Origin: Lacticaseibacillus pabuli | GTDB lineage: Bacteria; Bacillota; Bacilli; Lactobacillales; Lactobacillaceae | Assembly: GCF_028736235.1 (NCBI RefSeq) | Contig: NZ_CP117884.1 | Location: 1,488,001-1,552,000, forward strand | Reading direction: 5' to 3' | DNA length: 64,000 nt | Shown here: positions 35,755 to 44,869 of the stretch, one piece after another | Layout: each line of letters starts with the position of its first letter | How positions within the stretch are numbered: position 1 is the stretch's first letter | Made by a program: the position numbers and the translations under genes | The notes under the pieces: model-generated | Told to the model about the DNA's origin: nothing | Databases searched by the model: none | What the model saw: only the letters and a program-made list of their open reading frames with translations

Positions 35755-36075
35755 CTAATCTTGGTAAATTTCCTTAGCCAGTGCAAACGCAGACCAGGCT
35801 TTTGGCCAGCCTGCATAAAAGGCCAGGTGCGTGATCAACGCAACCATTTCGTCCTTGGTCACCCCATTTTGCTGGGCGATGACCATGTGTGACTTCAGCT
35901 GCGGAAACAGCCCCTGCGCCATGAGTGCTGAACAAGTAATCAGGCTCCGGTCGCGGGCCGAGAGTTCATCTTCTTTGGCCCAAACTTGGCCGAATAAGAC
36001 ATCATCATTTAAGGCAGCGAACTGTGGGGCAAATTCACCCAAATTATCGCGCCCAGCTGTTTGTTTCTTTGCCAT
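35755..36075 (-). CDS. Carboxymuconolactone decarboxylase-family protein
   Basis: The 106 residues follow the all-helical CMD/AhpD-like fold: EFAPQFAALNDDVLFGQVWAKEDELSARDRSLITCSALMAQG (in parts), then KSHMVIAQQNGVTKDEMVALITHLAFYAGWPKAWSAF. The CxxC of AhpD is absent (ITCSALM), so a peroxidase role is unlikely, and the true substrate is unknown. The ATG at 36075 follows GGAGG by 7 nt. It lies 2 nt after the cupin gene; this cupin-plus-CMD pairing is common and suggests one pathway. Confidence 0.88.
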   Translation of the reverse strand: MAKKQTAGRDNLGEFAPQFAALNDDVLFGQVWAKEDELSARDRSLITCSALMAQGLFPQLKSHMVIAQQNGVTKDEMVALITHLAFYAGWPKAWSAFALAKEIYQD

Positions 36076-36077
36076 GC

Positions 36078-36491
36078 TTAATCCTCCAATGCGTCGTACT
36101 GCGTGTCTGACACAGGTTCGAGCCATTCTGGTGTCCCAGCGGTAATCGCGATGTGCGCAAACCAACTATTCTTGGTCGCCCCATGCCAATGCTTGACACC
36201 GTCATGCGTCACCACAACATCCCCGGGGTGCAATTTGCGGGCGGCATGTCCCGCTTCTTGGTACCAGCCCTCGCCGCCAGTGACGAGCAGGAGCTGAAAC
36301 CCATCGTGATGGATGTGCCAGTTGTTGCGGCAGCTGGGCTCGAAGCTGACGTTGCTGACGCTGACGTTAATTGCGGGATCACTAACCAGGCTATTCAGAT
36401 AGCTCTGGCCGATAAAGTATTGGGCGTAGGCTTCATTCTTATCACCAAAGCCGAAAATGCTGTCTTTGATGGTTTGTTCGTTGTTAGTCAT
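36078..36491 (-). CDS. Cupin-domain protein
   Basis: The 137 residues form a single cupin barrel with the metal-binding pattern WHIHHDGFQLLLVTGGEGWYQ (motif 1, three His and a Gln/Glu) and HPGDVVVTHDGVKHWHGA (motif 2). It probably binds a divalent metal and acts as a small dioxygenase, isomerase or sensor. It is the first gene of the two-gene unit with the CMD-family protein, whose ribosome site overlaps its end. The start is the ATG at 36491. Confidence 0.9.
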   Translation of the reverse strand: MTNNEQTIKDSIFGFGDKNEAYAQYFIGQSYLNSLVSDPAINVSVSNVSFEPSCRNNWHIHHDGFQLLLVTGGEGWYQEAGHAARKLHPGDVVVTHDGVKHWHGATKNSWFAHIAITAGTPEWLEPVSDTQYDALED

Positions 36492-36668
36492 ATCAATTTC
36501 TCCCTTTTTAAATGCATCAGGTTAGATAGTATCAATCACTTCCAGATTAGTGTATCTGCCCCGGTAGTATACGTCCAATACTTAATTTCTTAAGCCGGTA
36601 TGCCTAAAAAGCATTGTTGCACGTGATGGCTGATGTGACGCCGGCTTTCTCAGTTCAATAAGCACGAC

Positions 36669-36703
36669 AAGACCCAAGATTCAATCAAAATCTCGGGGTC
36701 TCA
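36669..36703. terminator. Weak hairpin, possible terminator
   Basis: AGACCC(A)AGATT pairs with AATCT(CG)GGGTCT. Only short T-runs follow, but it sits 15 nt past the stop of the efflux gene on the minus strand. Confidence 0.5.
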
Positions 36704-36717
36704 TTGTTCTATTTGGG

Positions 36718-38184
36718 CTATGCCTGCTCCTCTTTAACGTCTGCAGTTGCCGGCGCTGCCTTGTGTCCAAGCCGATTTGTGAGCAAGAACGCTGGCACAA
36801 TCAGCAGAGCGGTGCATGCCACCGCCCAGATAAACGCCTGCTGATAGGCCTGTGCGGTAACGGTGAGCGAACCGGTGACCATCGCAGCCGCGTGACTGGT
36901 CATGTAGCCGGATACCACTGTTGCCATCAAAGCTGACCCCAGCGCGCCACCGACATTTTGGGTAATCCGCCCTGCAATGGAAATTTGTCCGGAAAGTTTA
37001 AGGTCCTGGCCGACGAAGGAATCCGTCATCAGTGGGCTAATAATTGCACCAGCACCGAGGCCACGGATGAACAAAACGACCATCAAGAGCCAGAAATTCG
37101 TGTGCTGGTCAAAACTCAGGAATGGCACGGTGCCAACCAGCGTCACAGCCAGGCCAGCAATCAGGACCCAGCGCGCCCCGATCCGGTCGATGTAGCGGCC
37201 AATCACCGGTCGAGCCATCAGCATGCCAATCCCCTGAGGTATGAGTGATAGTCCGGCCTCCGCAACGGTTTGCCCGCGCAGGTTCTGGAAAAACAGTGGC
37301 AGCAGTAGCATTGGGCCATTAGTGACAATCCCGGCAAGAACTAGGCCAATCATCGAACCCGTGAAGTTGCGGTGTTTAAACAACGTCAGTGGCACCACCA
37401 CCTGATTCTTCCGGAAATACGCGTAGATGACGTACAGTACAACCAATGCAACACCCAGGCCAACAAATCCTTCCGTCGCGGTGTTAGTGAAGCTGGCCTT
37501 CACACTCGCCTTCACGATACCGTAAACAATTGACGCAGACCCGGCAGCGAGCAATGTCACACCGACCCAGTCAAACTTGGCATCACGATTCTTCGGCGTC
37601 ATCGCTGGCAGCTTGAGCCAGATTAACAAGAACGCCACAATCACGACGGGCACGTTAACGAAGAAAATCCACCGCCATGATAGGTATTGCACAATCAAGC
37701 CACCGATTACGGGTCCGAAAATTGGGCCAAGCATAATGGGGAGACCAACGATTGCCATGATGCGCCCCATCGAACCGGACCCGGCGACGTCAACTAGCAA
37801 TGTCGTTAACAGCGGTGTGATCAGTCCGGCACTAAAGCCTTGGATAAAACGAATCCCAATCAGCATTGTGAGATTCCCAGACAGTGCGGCGACCAGTGAC
37901 GACACGCCGAACATCGCTTCAGCAATCAGGAACACCTTCTTGCCACCAATCCTGTCATTCAACCATCCCGTGAACGGGACGGCGATCACCATCGCCAGTA
38001 AATAACCAGTCACCACCCACTGAACGCTGCTCAACGGTTGGTGAAAATCTGCCGAGAGTTTGTTGAGCGCAATGTTGACCATCGTGGAATCGAGCATGGG
38101 TGCAATGGCCCCCAGCACGATGATCCACGCCTGGTTTACGATTGCACGTGGCAGTGCGTCTGCCTTTGTTTTTGTCTTCGTCAT
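36718..38184 (-). CDS. DHA2-family (EmrB/QacA-like) 14-TM multidrug efflux transporter
   Basis: The 488 residues show about 14 hydrophobic helices. The MFS motif D1 region reads LDSTMVNIALNKLSADF, with motif A GWLNDRIGGKKVFLIAEAMFGVSS. The motif C region contains GLPIMLGPIFGPVIGGLIVQYLSWRWIFFVNVP. These are hallmarks of the DHA2 proton-drug antiporters (EmrB, QacA, LmrB). The divergent TetR gene at 38329 is its likely repressor. The drug range is not readable. The stop is at 36718, with a weak hairpin downstream. Confidence 0.93.
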   Translation of the reverse strand: MTKTKTKADALPRAIVNQAWIIVLGAIAPMLDSTMVNIALNKLSADFHQPLSSVQWVVTGYLLAMVIAVPFTGWLNDRIGGKKVFLIAEAMFGVSSLVAALSGNLTMLIGIRFIQGFSAGLITPLLTTLLVDVAGSGSMGRIMAIVGLPIMLGPIFGPVIGGLIVQYLSWRWIFFVNVPVVIVAFLLIWLKLPAMTPKNRDAKFDWVGVTLLAAGSASIVYGIVKASVKASFTNTATEGFVGLGVALVVLYVIYAYFRKNQVVVPLTLFKHRNFTGSMIGLVLAGIVTNGPMLLLPLFFQNLRGQTVAEAGLSLIPQGIGMLMARPVIGRYIDRIGARWVLIAGLAVTLVGTVPFLSFDQHTNFWLLMVVLFIRGLGAGAIISPLMTDSFVGQDLKLSGQISIAGRITQNVGGALGSALMATVVSGYMTSHAAAMVTGSLTVTAQAYQQAFIWAVACTALLIVPAFLLTNRLGHKAAPATADVKEEQA

Positions 38185-38242
38185 TGTGACGCCTCCGATA
38201 ATGAGTTAAACTACAGATAAGAAACCGCAGTCCCTAAAATTA

Positions 38243-38256
38243 GGTACTCCAGTACC
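38243..38256. promoter_or_regulatory. Palindrome between efflux gene and tetR (candidate operator)
   Basis: GGTACT-CC-AGTACC is a perfect inverted repeat in the divergent promoter region, between the starts at 38184 and 38329. It is the most likely TetR binding site. Confidence 0.5.
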
Positions 38257-38328
38257 CTACAACTCAAATTTGAATTTGTCAACGCACCCTCGTAATTTTT
38301 TCGGCACGCCTTGGAAAGGAAAGTCACT

Positions 38329-38952
38329 ATGCCAGACACAAAAAAAGCGGCGCATCGCCGCCGCGGCCAGGAACTTGAAGACGATATTTTAGCCGCCACC
38401 CTCGCCCTACTTCAAGAAACAAAATACGAAGACATCACCATGGACATGATTGCCCAAAATGCGCACACCAACAAAAGCGTGCTGTACCGCCGCTGGGATT
38501 CAAAGTCCGACATTGTGCTGGCCGCGCTTCGGACACGGTCCAGTCATGCCGCTGATCAGCTCAGAGAAGTGCCGGACACCGGCTCACTGAAAGGTGATTT
38601 TGCCGAGCTGTTTTCCCGAATGACCACCGTTCTCGCCAGCATGCGTTATGAAAATATCATTGGCTTGATGCGCGAACGACTCGGTGGCATTTCGATGCGC
38701 GACTATTTCGATACCTTCACCCATAAGAACTTCCTCAGCAAAATGGTGCGGACATTTTTCGAGCATGCCGCTGAACGTGGTGAAGTCGACCTCGACCACT
38801 TTGATCCCGTCCTGTACGACCTGCCGATGTTTGTGCTGATTAACGCCTTTTATGGCACGGATGCGCCGAAGATTGACCAGAAACAACTGGATCATATTCT
38901 CAACGATATTTTGATGCCGGTGTATGGGCCGTTTTTAAAAACAAGGTATTGA
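38329..38952 (+). CDS. TetR family regulator, probable repressor of the adjacent efflux pump
   Basis: The 207 residues begin with a basic tail (DTKKAAHRRRG). The TetR DNA-binding domain follows: LEDDILAATLALLQETKYEDITMDMIAQNAHTNKSVLYRRWDSKSDIVLAAL (in parts), with KSVLYRRWxSK as the recognition helix. The C-terminal half is a ligand-binding helical domain without a known signature. The ATG at 38329 follows AAAGGA by 8 nt; a further upstream in-frame start is less well spaced. It is divergent from the DHA2 transporter, the standard TetR-pump arrangement. Confidence 0.9.
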   Translation: MPDTKKAAHRRRGQELEDDILAATLALLQETKYEDITMDMIAQNAHTNKSVLYRRWDSKSDIVLAALRTRSSHAADQLREVPDTGSLKGDFAELFSRMTTVLASMRYENIIGLMRERLGGISMRDYFDTFTHKNFLSKMVRTFFEHAAERGEVDLDHFDPVLYDLPMFVLINAFYGTDAPKIDQKQLDHILNDILMPVYGPFLKTRY

Positions 38953-39064
38953 CGCTACTAAATAATAAAACACAATTCATTTTCAAACATTTTCAATAAT
39001 CGCAACAAAAGCATTACTACAAATGTTGGAGTGACCCCAACCTCACCGTTTACATTGTGTGCAA

Positions 39065-39670
39065 CTATTTGTGGTTACTCTTTGATTGCGACATTAAAAA
39101 GTCCGTAAGCTTTTTTGAATCTATTTTGCCATTTTCGTCTTCAAAAATAACCCAATCACGATTTAATTCCGAGTGATTATCGTGTGATCCTTTTTCAAGC
39201 TGACGAAATTCCGTAAAGTAAGCTTCCAATTCAGTTGGGCTCAGAGGATAGTCAAATTTCAAACTGACTGACAGCCCATCTGTTTTCAGTTCTAAAGCAG
39301 TGCCGGTTTCTTTTTTTTCGATTTTACCGTCATTCGAACTTATAACACTTGGCTTTTTTGATAATATTTTCTTAACAATAAAAATTACCGACGCTTTAAT
39401 TCCATCGTATAGCGCGTTAGTTGCCAAGCCTTGTAATATTGTACTAACAAGATCTGGGCTAGTAAAAATAGAAACCCATAAGGATGCATCGTTATAAAAT
39501 CTTGGTTCGACAATGCGTGGGCCGGCTAATTCAAAATTTATACCATATTTTGAAACCACTTCGTCAATCTGTTCCTTGTCACTGTCAGAAAGATGACTAT
39601 CTGAAGCGATTACTCCAAAATTAATTCCCTCAACAAAGGCTGATCCTTCATTTTCCTTGTTCATGCTCAT
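39065..39670 (-). CDS. Hypothetical protein, AT-rich accessory gene
   Basis: The 201-residue frame is visibly AT-rich in codon use compared with core genes, suggesting transfer. A GAGGTGG site lies 5 nt before the ATG at 39670. The first 90 residues are acidic and mixed. A short apolar stretch (ATNALYDGIKASVIFIVKKIL) could be a weak membrane-associated or amphipathic helix. The rest is charged, with no motif that I recognise. It lies about 100 nt downstream of the GIY-YIG/DUF2075 gene in the same direction and might be its partner, but that is only positional. Confidence 0.65.
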   Translation of the reverse strand: MSMNKENEGSAFVEGINFGVIASDSHLSDSDKEQIDEVVSKYGINFELAGPRIVEPRFYNDASLWVSIFTSPDLVSTILQGLATNALYDGIKASVIFIVKKILSKKPSVISSNDGKIEKKETGTALELKTDGLSVSLKFDYPLSPTELEAYFTEFRQLEKGSHDNHSELNRDWVIFEDENGKIDSKKLTDFLMSQSKSNHK

Positions 39671-39771
39671 ATCAACCACCTCATTTATAAATTTCATTTA
39701 ATATAGCTCGTACTACTTTTATTCAATTCAGTTCAAATTACCCACCTTGGATTGAAAATGTACTGTTATTA

Positions 39772-41583
39772 TTACTCGTACTTTTCCGGCTTTTCCGCAA
39801 CATTCTGCAAAGGACTCTGTTGGGCTGCCAGCAATGCTTGCCGTAACTGCGGGTCAACGGCATAGATGTAAAGGCCATGGACACCACGAGTCATCAGCAC
39901 GTTCACTTCGTTCTGTAGCAGAGTCAGGGCAACACTGATTTTCTTATCATCAAAACTGCGCTTTTGGGTTGCGTTGTGGTTCGCACTGTTTTCTGGGCGA
40001 GAAACAACGCGGCCGTTTTCGTACCCAACAGACGGTCCGAGGATAACACCGGCATAATTCAAATCCAATCCCTGAATGGTAAACGTTGAACCCACTTCAT
40101 CCACGGTTTGTGGCTGTTCAGCCCACGCTAATGCTGAGTTACGTCGCGCCTGCCGTTTACTGTCTGCTGGTAATTGTAGATTCCACGGCATTGACCAACT
40201 ACCGATACGAACCTCCCACAACTTCTCTGGATCATCATCTGGGTGCTTATTGTTGACATATTGCCAGTCAAAAGTTGCCAGGATCCTAGAAAGTCCGTGC
40301 TCCTCATCTTTTGCTTTACGCTGAATGGCACGGGCCATTTGCGCGGGGTTAGTGAAGATTCGTAGGTCGTACCCTTTCGAATCTTGGCGAGGTAACTGAT
40401 TAATTTTGTGCGCAAAAATGAAATCATTCAACCACTGAAGCGTGTCATCGTCAGCCTGCATCCGTAATTGATTTTTTAGCGGTATTAAGTTGTGGGCTTT
40501 AGCCGCTCGATCTGTGAGCGCCTTAAACTGTTCTGGTGAACGGTATCCATTTGTCGCCAACATTTGATGGGGGTCCAAAACGGCAATCACAACACGCGAC
40601 CGTTTTAATAAGTCGTCAAGCTGATTCTTCCCCTTGTAGGACTGCTTACCCTGTGTGTACAGTAAATGCGCTTCATCAACGAGTACCACATCGAAAGGCT
40701 TATCCGTGGTCACACTTTGAATGTAATGGGTGGGCTTACCAACCTGATCGCCGGACTTGCTGTATAAACCTAACTTCGCCATGATTTGCTGGTAAACACG
40801 CACTTGTTGGTCATGGTTCACCATTAACCGGGCATCCAGCCGGTCATCCTTCTGCACAAAGTCTTGTGGTTGACCCTCATGGTTGATTGTCGTCATCAGC
40901 TGATAAAATAAGGAGCTGAGTAAAACCGTTTTGCCGGAACCCGCCTCACCGGTTACGACAATGAGCTGGCCCATTTGATTGTCCTTTAGTGCCTGTTCAA
41001 TACGGCCCAAAATCCAATCGCTTGCATTCCGCTGATCTGGCGTCAAAGTATGGAAAGGCGATGCTTTGAATAGTGCAGAGTCCTGAATTTCTCGTTCAAC
41101 GGGGAAGACATCACTATTCATTCTGTGTAGCTTGCGCCAAATTTGACTGAAGATATGGTTTTTTTCGGACTTAGGATAATACATCCCCTGCGCGTTTGTA
41201 CGTAAATTCATCAAACGATACGTGGTTTCCGAACCCGAAAGATACAGCATGAATTGATTTTCGATATCGAGCGTCATTGACTTGTTAAAGTGCGGATGAC
41301 CAATCACAACTAGCTCGCCATTTTTGCCCGCAGAAATTTCTTGCCACTCTTCATGGTTGCGTGGATCAGTGTCCAAATGTTGCAAGGTTCTGTGCTGAAT
41401 ATCATTTGTCTCACCGACATAAAGCATGAGCGCATTTTTACCAGTACCTTCAGCCGTAATGAGGTACACGGTCGGGTAATCTAAGAGCAGATTTTTTCTC
41501 CGTTCATCACTGACCAGCTTGAGTTGATCGAGTCCATTTTCACTGTAAGATACTTTCTGAACGATTGGAGTTAAATCTGCCAT
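39772..41583 (-). CDS. GIY-YIG nuclease fused to DUF2075 (Schlafen-like) ATPase/helicase
   Basis: The 603-residue protein has two parts. Residues 38-130 look like a GIY-YIG nuclease: VYLI (39-42), YVGET (55-59), Arg65, Glu109 in DIENQF and Asn126 in LMN, so the catalytic Tyr/Arg/Glu set appears intact. Residues 175-603 are a DUF2075 helicase-like ATPase: Walker A GEAGSGKT (212-219), Walker B VVLVDEAH (299-306), DPHQML, and late motifs STFTIQGLDLNYAGVILG and NEVNVLMTRGVHGLYIYAVD. The ATG at 41583 follows GAGGAG by 6 nt. Such fusions are found sporadically in accessory DNA, and a defence or DNA/RNA-processing role is an inference. Confidence 0.85.
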   Translation of the reverse strand: MADLTPIVQKVSYSENGLDQLKLVSDERRKNLLLDYPTVYLITAEGTGKNALMLYVGETNDIQHRTLQHLDTDPRNHEEWQEISAGKNGELVVIGHPHFNKSMTLDIENQFMLYLSGSETTYRLMNLRTNAQGMYYPKSEKNHIFSQIWRKLHRMNSDVFPVEREIQDSALFKASPFHTLTPDQRNASDWILGRIEQALKDNQMGQLIVVTGEAGSGKTVLLSSLFYQLMTTINHEGQPQDFVQKDDRLDARLMVNHDQQVRVYQQIMAKLGLYSKSGDQVGKPTHYIQSVTTDKPFDVVLVDEAHLLYTQGKQSYKGKNQLDDLLKRSRVVIAVLDPHQMLATNGYRSPEQFKALTDRAAKAHNLIPLKNQLRMQADDDTLQWLNDFIFAHKINQLPRQDSKGYDLRIFTNPAQMARAIQRKAKDEEHGLSRILATFDWQYVNNKHPDDDPEKLWEVRIGSWSMPWNLQLPADSKRQARRNSALAWAEQPQTVDEVGSTFTIQGLDLNYAGVILGPSVGYENGRVVSRPENSANHNATQKRSFDDKKISVALTLLQNEVNVLMTRGVHGLYIYAVDPQLRQALLAAQQSPLQNVAEKPEKYE

Positions 41584-41873
41584 AACTTGCTCCTCAATGC
41601 TTTCCAGACAACTTAATCCAGCCATCACTGACTATTAATCCGTGTTGTTAATTAATGGTTTTAGTATAGCATTCTACGATCACGGAATTAATAGTTAACA
41701 CAAATTCAATAATGACGCCATTTCGTACAAAGCGTCATTTCAAATTATGCGTAGTAAGAGTCACCAATCTCTGCAATTTCTCAAGGTTGAATAATATCTA
41801 AAACCGTGGTACATTTTATTAACGATAAGTCTATCGGTTAAGAGCTGAATATCAACCAAAGGAAGGCACAACT

Positions 41874-42767
41874 ATGAAAGTATTCATCACCGGTGGCACT
41901 GGCTTTGTTGGCACTGCTGTCATTAAACACCTCATCGCACACGGTCACGATGTCCTAGCGCTCGCCCGTTCTGATCGTTCAGCCCAACGTGTTAGAGACC
42001 TAGGGGCTACGCCATTCGCAGGTTCACTGACTGACACGGACAGATTACGACTCGGCGCCCTGCAGAGTAACGCCGTGTTGCACCTGGCTTACAACAACAA
42101 TATGCGTCAGGCGAGACAGGCTGCCCAAACCGACCGGAATGCCATCACCGCAATGGCCGACGCGCTCGTTGGCACCAACCGACCATTCATTATGGCCAGT
42201 GGTGTCACCGGCATCTTTGGCAAACATCAGTCGGGCAATGAGCTTGAAACGCCAGCCACCAACTTCATCACCGGCATGCGGGTCCGCTCCGAAAAGCTGG
42301 CACTCTCATATGTTCCGCGTGGTGTGAAGGCAATGGTGATTCGCCTGGCGCCTTTTGTCCATGGGCCGAACGACCATGGATTTACAAGTCGTTATGTACA
42401 GGCAGCTCAGCGCTATCAATCCGCAATGTACATTGGCAGCGGACGCAATACATGGCCCGCTGTGCACCGCGACGACGCGGCTTCATTATTTGTCGCGGCG
42501 TTAGAAAAAGGACAAGCTGGTGCAATTTACCACGCAGTCGCTGAGGGCACAACCGCAAAATCAATCGCCATCACAGTTAGTCAGCACTTGGACCTACCAC
42601 TTACACGAATTAACATGTTGACGGGCCTGCACCGGCTGGGGATCCTCGCCTACATTTTTACACTGGATACCCCTGCAAACAGCACCTGGACGCAACAACA
42701 TCTGGGATGGCACCCAACACACCCCAGCCTGATTAACGATATTAACGCAGGTACCTACGACAATTGA
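41874..42767 (+). CDS. NAD(P)-dependent epimerase/dehydratase family protein (extended SDR)
   Basis: The 297 residues start with the Rossmann dinucleotide loop ITGGTGFVGTAVIKHL (5-20). LARSDRSAQRVRDLGA and LHLAYNNN (NxxH-like region) follow. The family segment SGVTGIFG is where the catalytic Ser lies. The canonical YxxxK is not plain, and RSEKLALSY lies at the matching place, so this may be an atypical SDR. A GGAAGG-type site precedes the ATG. It is transcribed alone, with a strong terminator after it and an IS66 copy just beyond. The substrate is unknown. Confidence 0.88.
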   Translation: MKVFITGGTGFVGTAVIKHLIAHGHDVLALARSDRSAQRVRDLGATPFAGSLTDTDRLRLGALQSNAVLHLAYNNNMRQARQAAQTDRNAITAMADALVGTNRPFIMASGVTGIFGKHQSGNELETPATNFITGMRVRSEKLALSYVPRGVKAMVIRLAPFVHGPNDHGFTSRYVQAAQRYQSAMYIGSGRNTWPAVHRDDAASLFVAALEKGQAGAIYHAVAEGTTAKSIAITVSQHLDLPLTRINMLTGLHRLGILAYIFTLDTPANSTWTQQHLGWHPTHPSLINDINAGTYDN

Positions 42768-42787
42768 TACTGTGTGTCATTGAAGCG

Positions 42788-42836
42788 AAAATGGCCAAAT
42801 GTCCTCTCTGAAACCCGAGAGGTATTTGGCCATTAT
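42788..42836. terminator. Terminator after the SDR gene
   Basis: The long stem AATGGCCAAAT..CCTCTC / GAGAGG..ATTTGGCCATT has an A/T-rich flank. It lies 20 nt past the stop. Confidence 0.8.
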
Positions 42837-42856
42837 TTATACATTCAGTTCGGAGC

Positions 42857-42864
42857 CAATTAAT
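42857..42864. repeat. IS66 target duplication, left copy
   Basis: CAATTAAT abuts the left end of the IS66 element and is repeated exactly at 45124-45131. Eight bp is the usual IS66 duplication length. Confidence 0.93.
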
Positions 42865-42897
42865 GTAAGCACCCAACCAAATGACGTTCAATAATCA

Positions 42898-42945
42898 AAA
42901 GCCCAGTATCTGAGAGGCGATTTTTCCTCTCAGATACTGGGCTTT
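42898..42945. terminator. Internal IS66 terminator hairpin
   Basis: A perfect 20-bp stem beginning AAAGCCCAGTATCTGAGAGG, with an 8-nt loop, lies between the left inverted repeat and the tnpC stop. It probably blocks transcription out of or into the element. Confidence 0.85.
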
Positions 42946-42968
42946 GATCTTGATATAAAACCATATTC

Positions 42969-44465
42969 TTATGACTGCTTCCAATTCCATGGCAAATACT
43001 GCCCCAGATATTCGAATTTTCGATTCTCGGGATATTGCGCCATTTCATCCAGAACTTCCGTAAGATAAGTCATCGGATCAATTGCGTTGGCTTTGCACGT
43101 TTCGATGATACTCATCAAAATTGCATTCGCATGCGCTCCCTCCGGGCTGGTACTGAACAAGAAGTTCTTTCGACCCATGACATAACTTTTCATGTTGCGT
43201 TCCGAAGCGTTATTGCTGAAGTCAATCTCACCATATTTCATAAGCCGATCAACGTATGGCCGCATGCTCTCTGCGTAGGCAACAGCTTTACCTAGATTGC
43301 TCTTTGGTAAGGCATCGCACATATCACACCAAGACCAGAACCGTTTCATCAACGGGGAAAGCTTGCTCCGACGACGCTTTCGACGAGCTTTTGGTGACAG
43401 CTTTTGCCATTGTGCTTCAAGCCCAAACATCTCATCAAGTAACTTCAATGGAATACTGGTATCTAGCGTCTTCGAGACACGCGCTGCTTCATAGAACTTC
43501 CGACGCACATGGGCCATGCAGGCAACGCGTTCTATTGCCAAGCCATTGTAGCCGGCATACCCATCGCACTGAAGGACACCACTAAAGTTTGCGTACAGTT
43601 CTTGGGCAACGCTTTGACTGCGATGTGGATCATACTTGAAGTACACCATCGGTGTGGCGCTCTTGCGCACTGTTCGGGCAACCCACATGTATGACTTATC
43701 AGTTGCCTTACGGCCATTCTCTTTAAGAACTTGAGTTGGCGTTTCATCTCCTTGAAGAAACTTCTGTCGAATCAGACATTGATGCATCCGATCATAGATC
43801 GGCGCTAACAATTCCGCACTATCGATCATCCAATTGCTCAACGTCGTTTCGCTTACCGTCAACCCGATGCGTTTCCAGTCTTGAAGTTGGCGATACAATG
43901 GTACATCAAGTTCATACTTATCATGAATCACCTTGGCAAGAATCGAGGACGTGGCGACGCTACGCGGAATGACAGCGTTAGGCAACTTTGCTTGAAGAAA
44001 CTCTGGATCTCCTTCACCATCAATTCGAACCTTCTTATAAGTCCGGACATAGTAGATGATTTTGACTACTTTCGCTGGAACATAAGTTGCACTAGTACGC
44101 ATCTCACGACGCCCAATTGAAACTAACTTCCAACCTGGCGCACACTTGCGTTGCTCGTCAGTAATATCAATCGTCTTCTCGATGGTTTCGACTTCGCGGC
44201 CAAGCTTCTCGTTTGATTTCTTGTTTTTCTTTCGAGTATAGGCTTTGACATGAGTTTCCTGTTCGGCGGCGGATAAGACTGCTTGCGCTTGTTCGACCTG
44301 TTGGGCAAACAAAGACAGCTGATTAACATCCATAGGTTTCGCATGCTCAGATTTTTGGCCGAATACTTGTTTTCTAAACCACTCAAGCTGAGTTTCTAAC
44401 TCGTCCACTTTTCGTCTTAACGCAAGCACTTCTTCGTGTTCATCAACTGTTGCTATTTCGCTCAT
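42969..44465 (-). CDS. tnpC: IS66 family transposase (TnpC)
   Basis: The 498-residue DDE transposase starts with a leucine-rich helical region (VLALRRKVDELETQLEWFRKQVFGQKSE) typical of IS66. A central zinc-ribbon-like segment is less clear. The catalytic core has Asp in FLQGDETPTQVL, Asp in LQCDGYAGYNGL, and Glu in SNNASERNMKSYVMGRKNFLFS. The C-terminal IS66 tail ends ENRKFEYLGQYLPWNWK. No frameshift or stop is seen. It is translated after TnpB with a 23-nt gap. Confidence 0.96.
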   Translation of the reverse strand: MSEIATVDEHEEVLALRRKVDELETQLEWFRKQVFGQKSEHAKPMDVNQLSLFAQQVEQAQAVLSAAEQETHVKAYTRKKNKKSNEKLGREVETIEKTIDITDEQRKCAPGWKLVSIGRREMRTSATYVPAKVVKIIYYVRTYKKVRIDGEGDPEFLQAKLPNAVIPRSVATSSILAKVIHDKYELDVPLYRQLQDWKRIGLTVSETTLSNWMIDSAELLAPIYDRMHQCLIRQKFLQGDETPTQVLKENGRKATDKSYMWVARTVRKSATPMVYFKYDPHRSQSVAQELYANFSGVLQCDGYAGYNGLAIERVACMAHVRRKFYEAARVSKTLDTSIPLKLLDEMFGLEAQWQKLSPKARRKRRRSKLSPLMKRFWSWCDMCDALPKSNLGKAVAYAESMRPYVDRLMKYGEIDFSNNASERNMKSYVMGRKNFLFSTSPEGAHANAILMSIIETCKANAIDPMTYLTEVLDEMAQYPENRKFEYLGQYLPWNWKQS

Positions 44466-44488
44466 GTCCTCACCACCTTATTGTTGAT

Positions 44489-44869
44489 TTAGACTTTACC
44501 ACTCCTTTGCTGATTTGAATACGACTTCTTTGGTGGATTTACTGAATGAATCGAAGATTCAATCGACCAACCCGTTAGAAGTCGGGTTAACTGTTGATGG
44601 GTCAGCGCCTTGGCGGCGTTTTGATCCATTGGCCACTGAAGACGACCGTTCTCATAGCGCTTGTACAACAACACAAATCCATCACCGTCCCAGTACAAAG
44701 CTTTAAATCGATCCTTCTTGCTACCACAAAATAGATATAGGTTCTGACAGTAGGGATCTAGATCATATTGTTCTTGAACAATTCCAGCCAAACCATCGAT
44801 TCCTCGACGCAAGTCGGTACGACCGCAGACTAAATAGACCTGAGCGATTCGTTTAAGATCAAGAAACAT
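44489..44869 (-). CDS. tnpB: IS66 accessory protein TnpB
   Basis: This 126-residue protein is the conserved IS66 Orf2: VYLVCGRTDLRRGIDGLAGIV, DPYCQNLYLFCGSKKDRFKALYWDGDGFVLLYKRYENGRLQWP (in parts). It is required for transposition in characterised IS66 elements, although its mechanism is unclear. Its ATG directly follows the stop of the upstream 55-codon gene. It is unrelated to the RNA-guided TnpB nucleases of IS200/IS605 despite the shared name. Confidence 0.95.
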   Translation of the reverse strand: MFLDLKRIAQVYLVCGRTDLRRGIDGLAGIVQEQYDLDPYCQNLYLFCGSKKDRFKALYWDGDGFVLLYKRYENGRLQWPMDQNAAKALTHQQLTRLLTGWSIESSIHSVNPPKKSYSNQQRSGKV

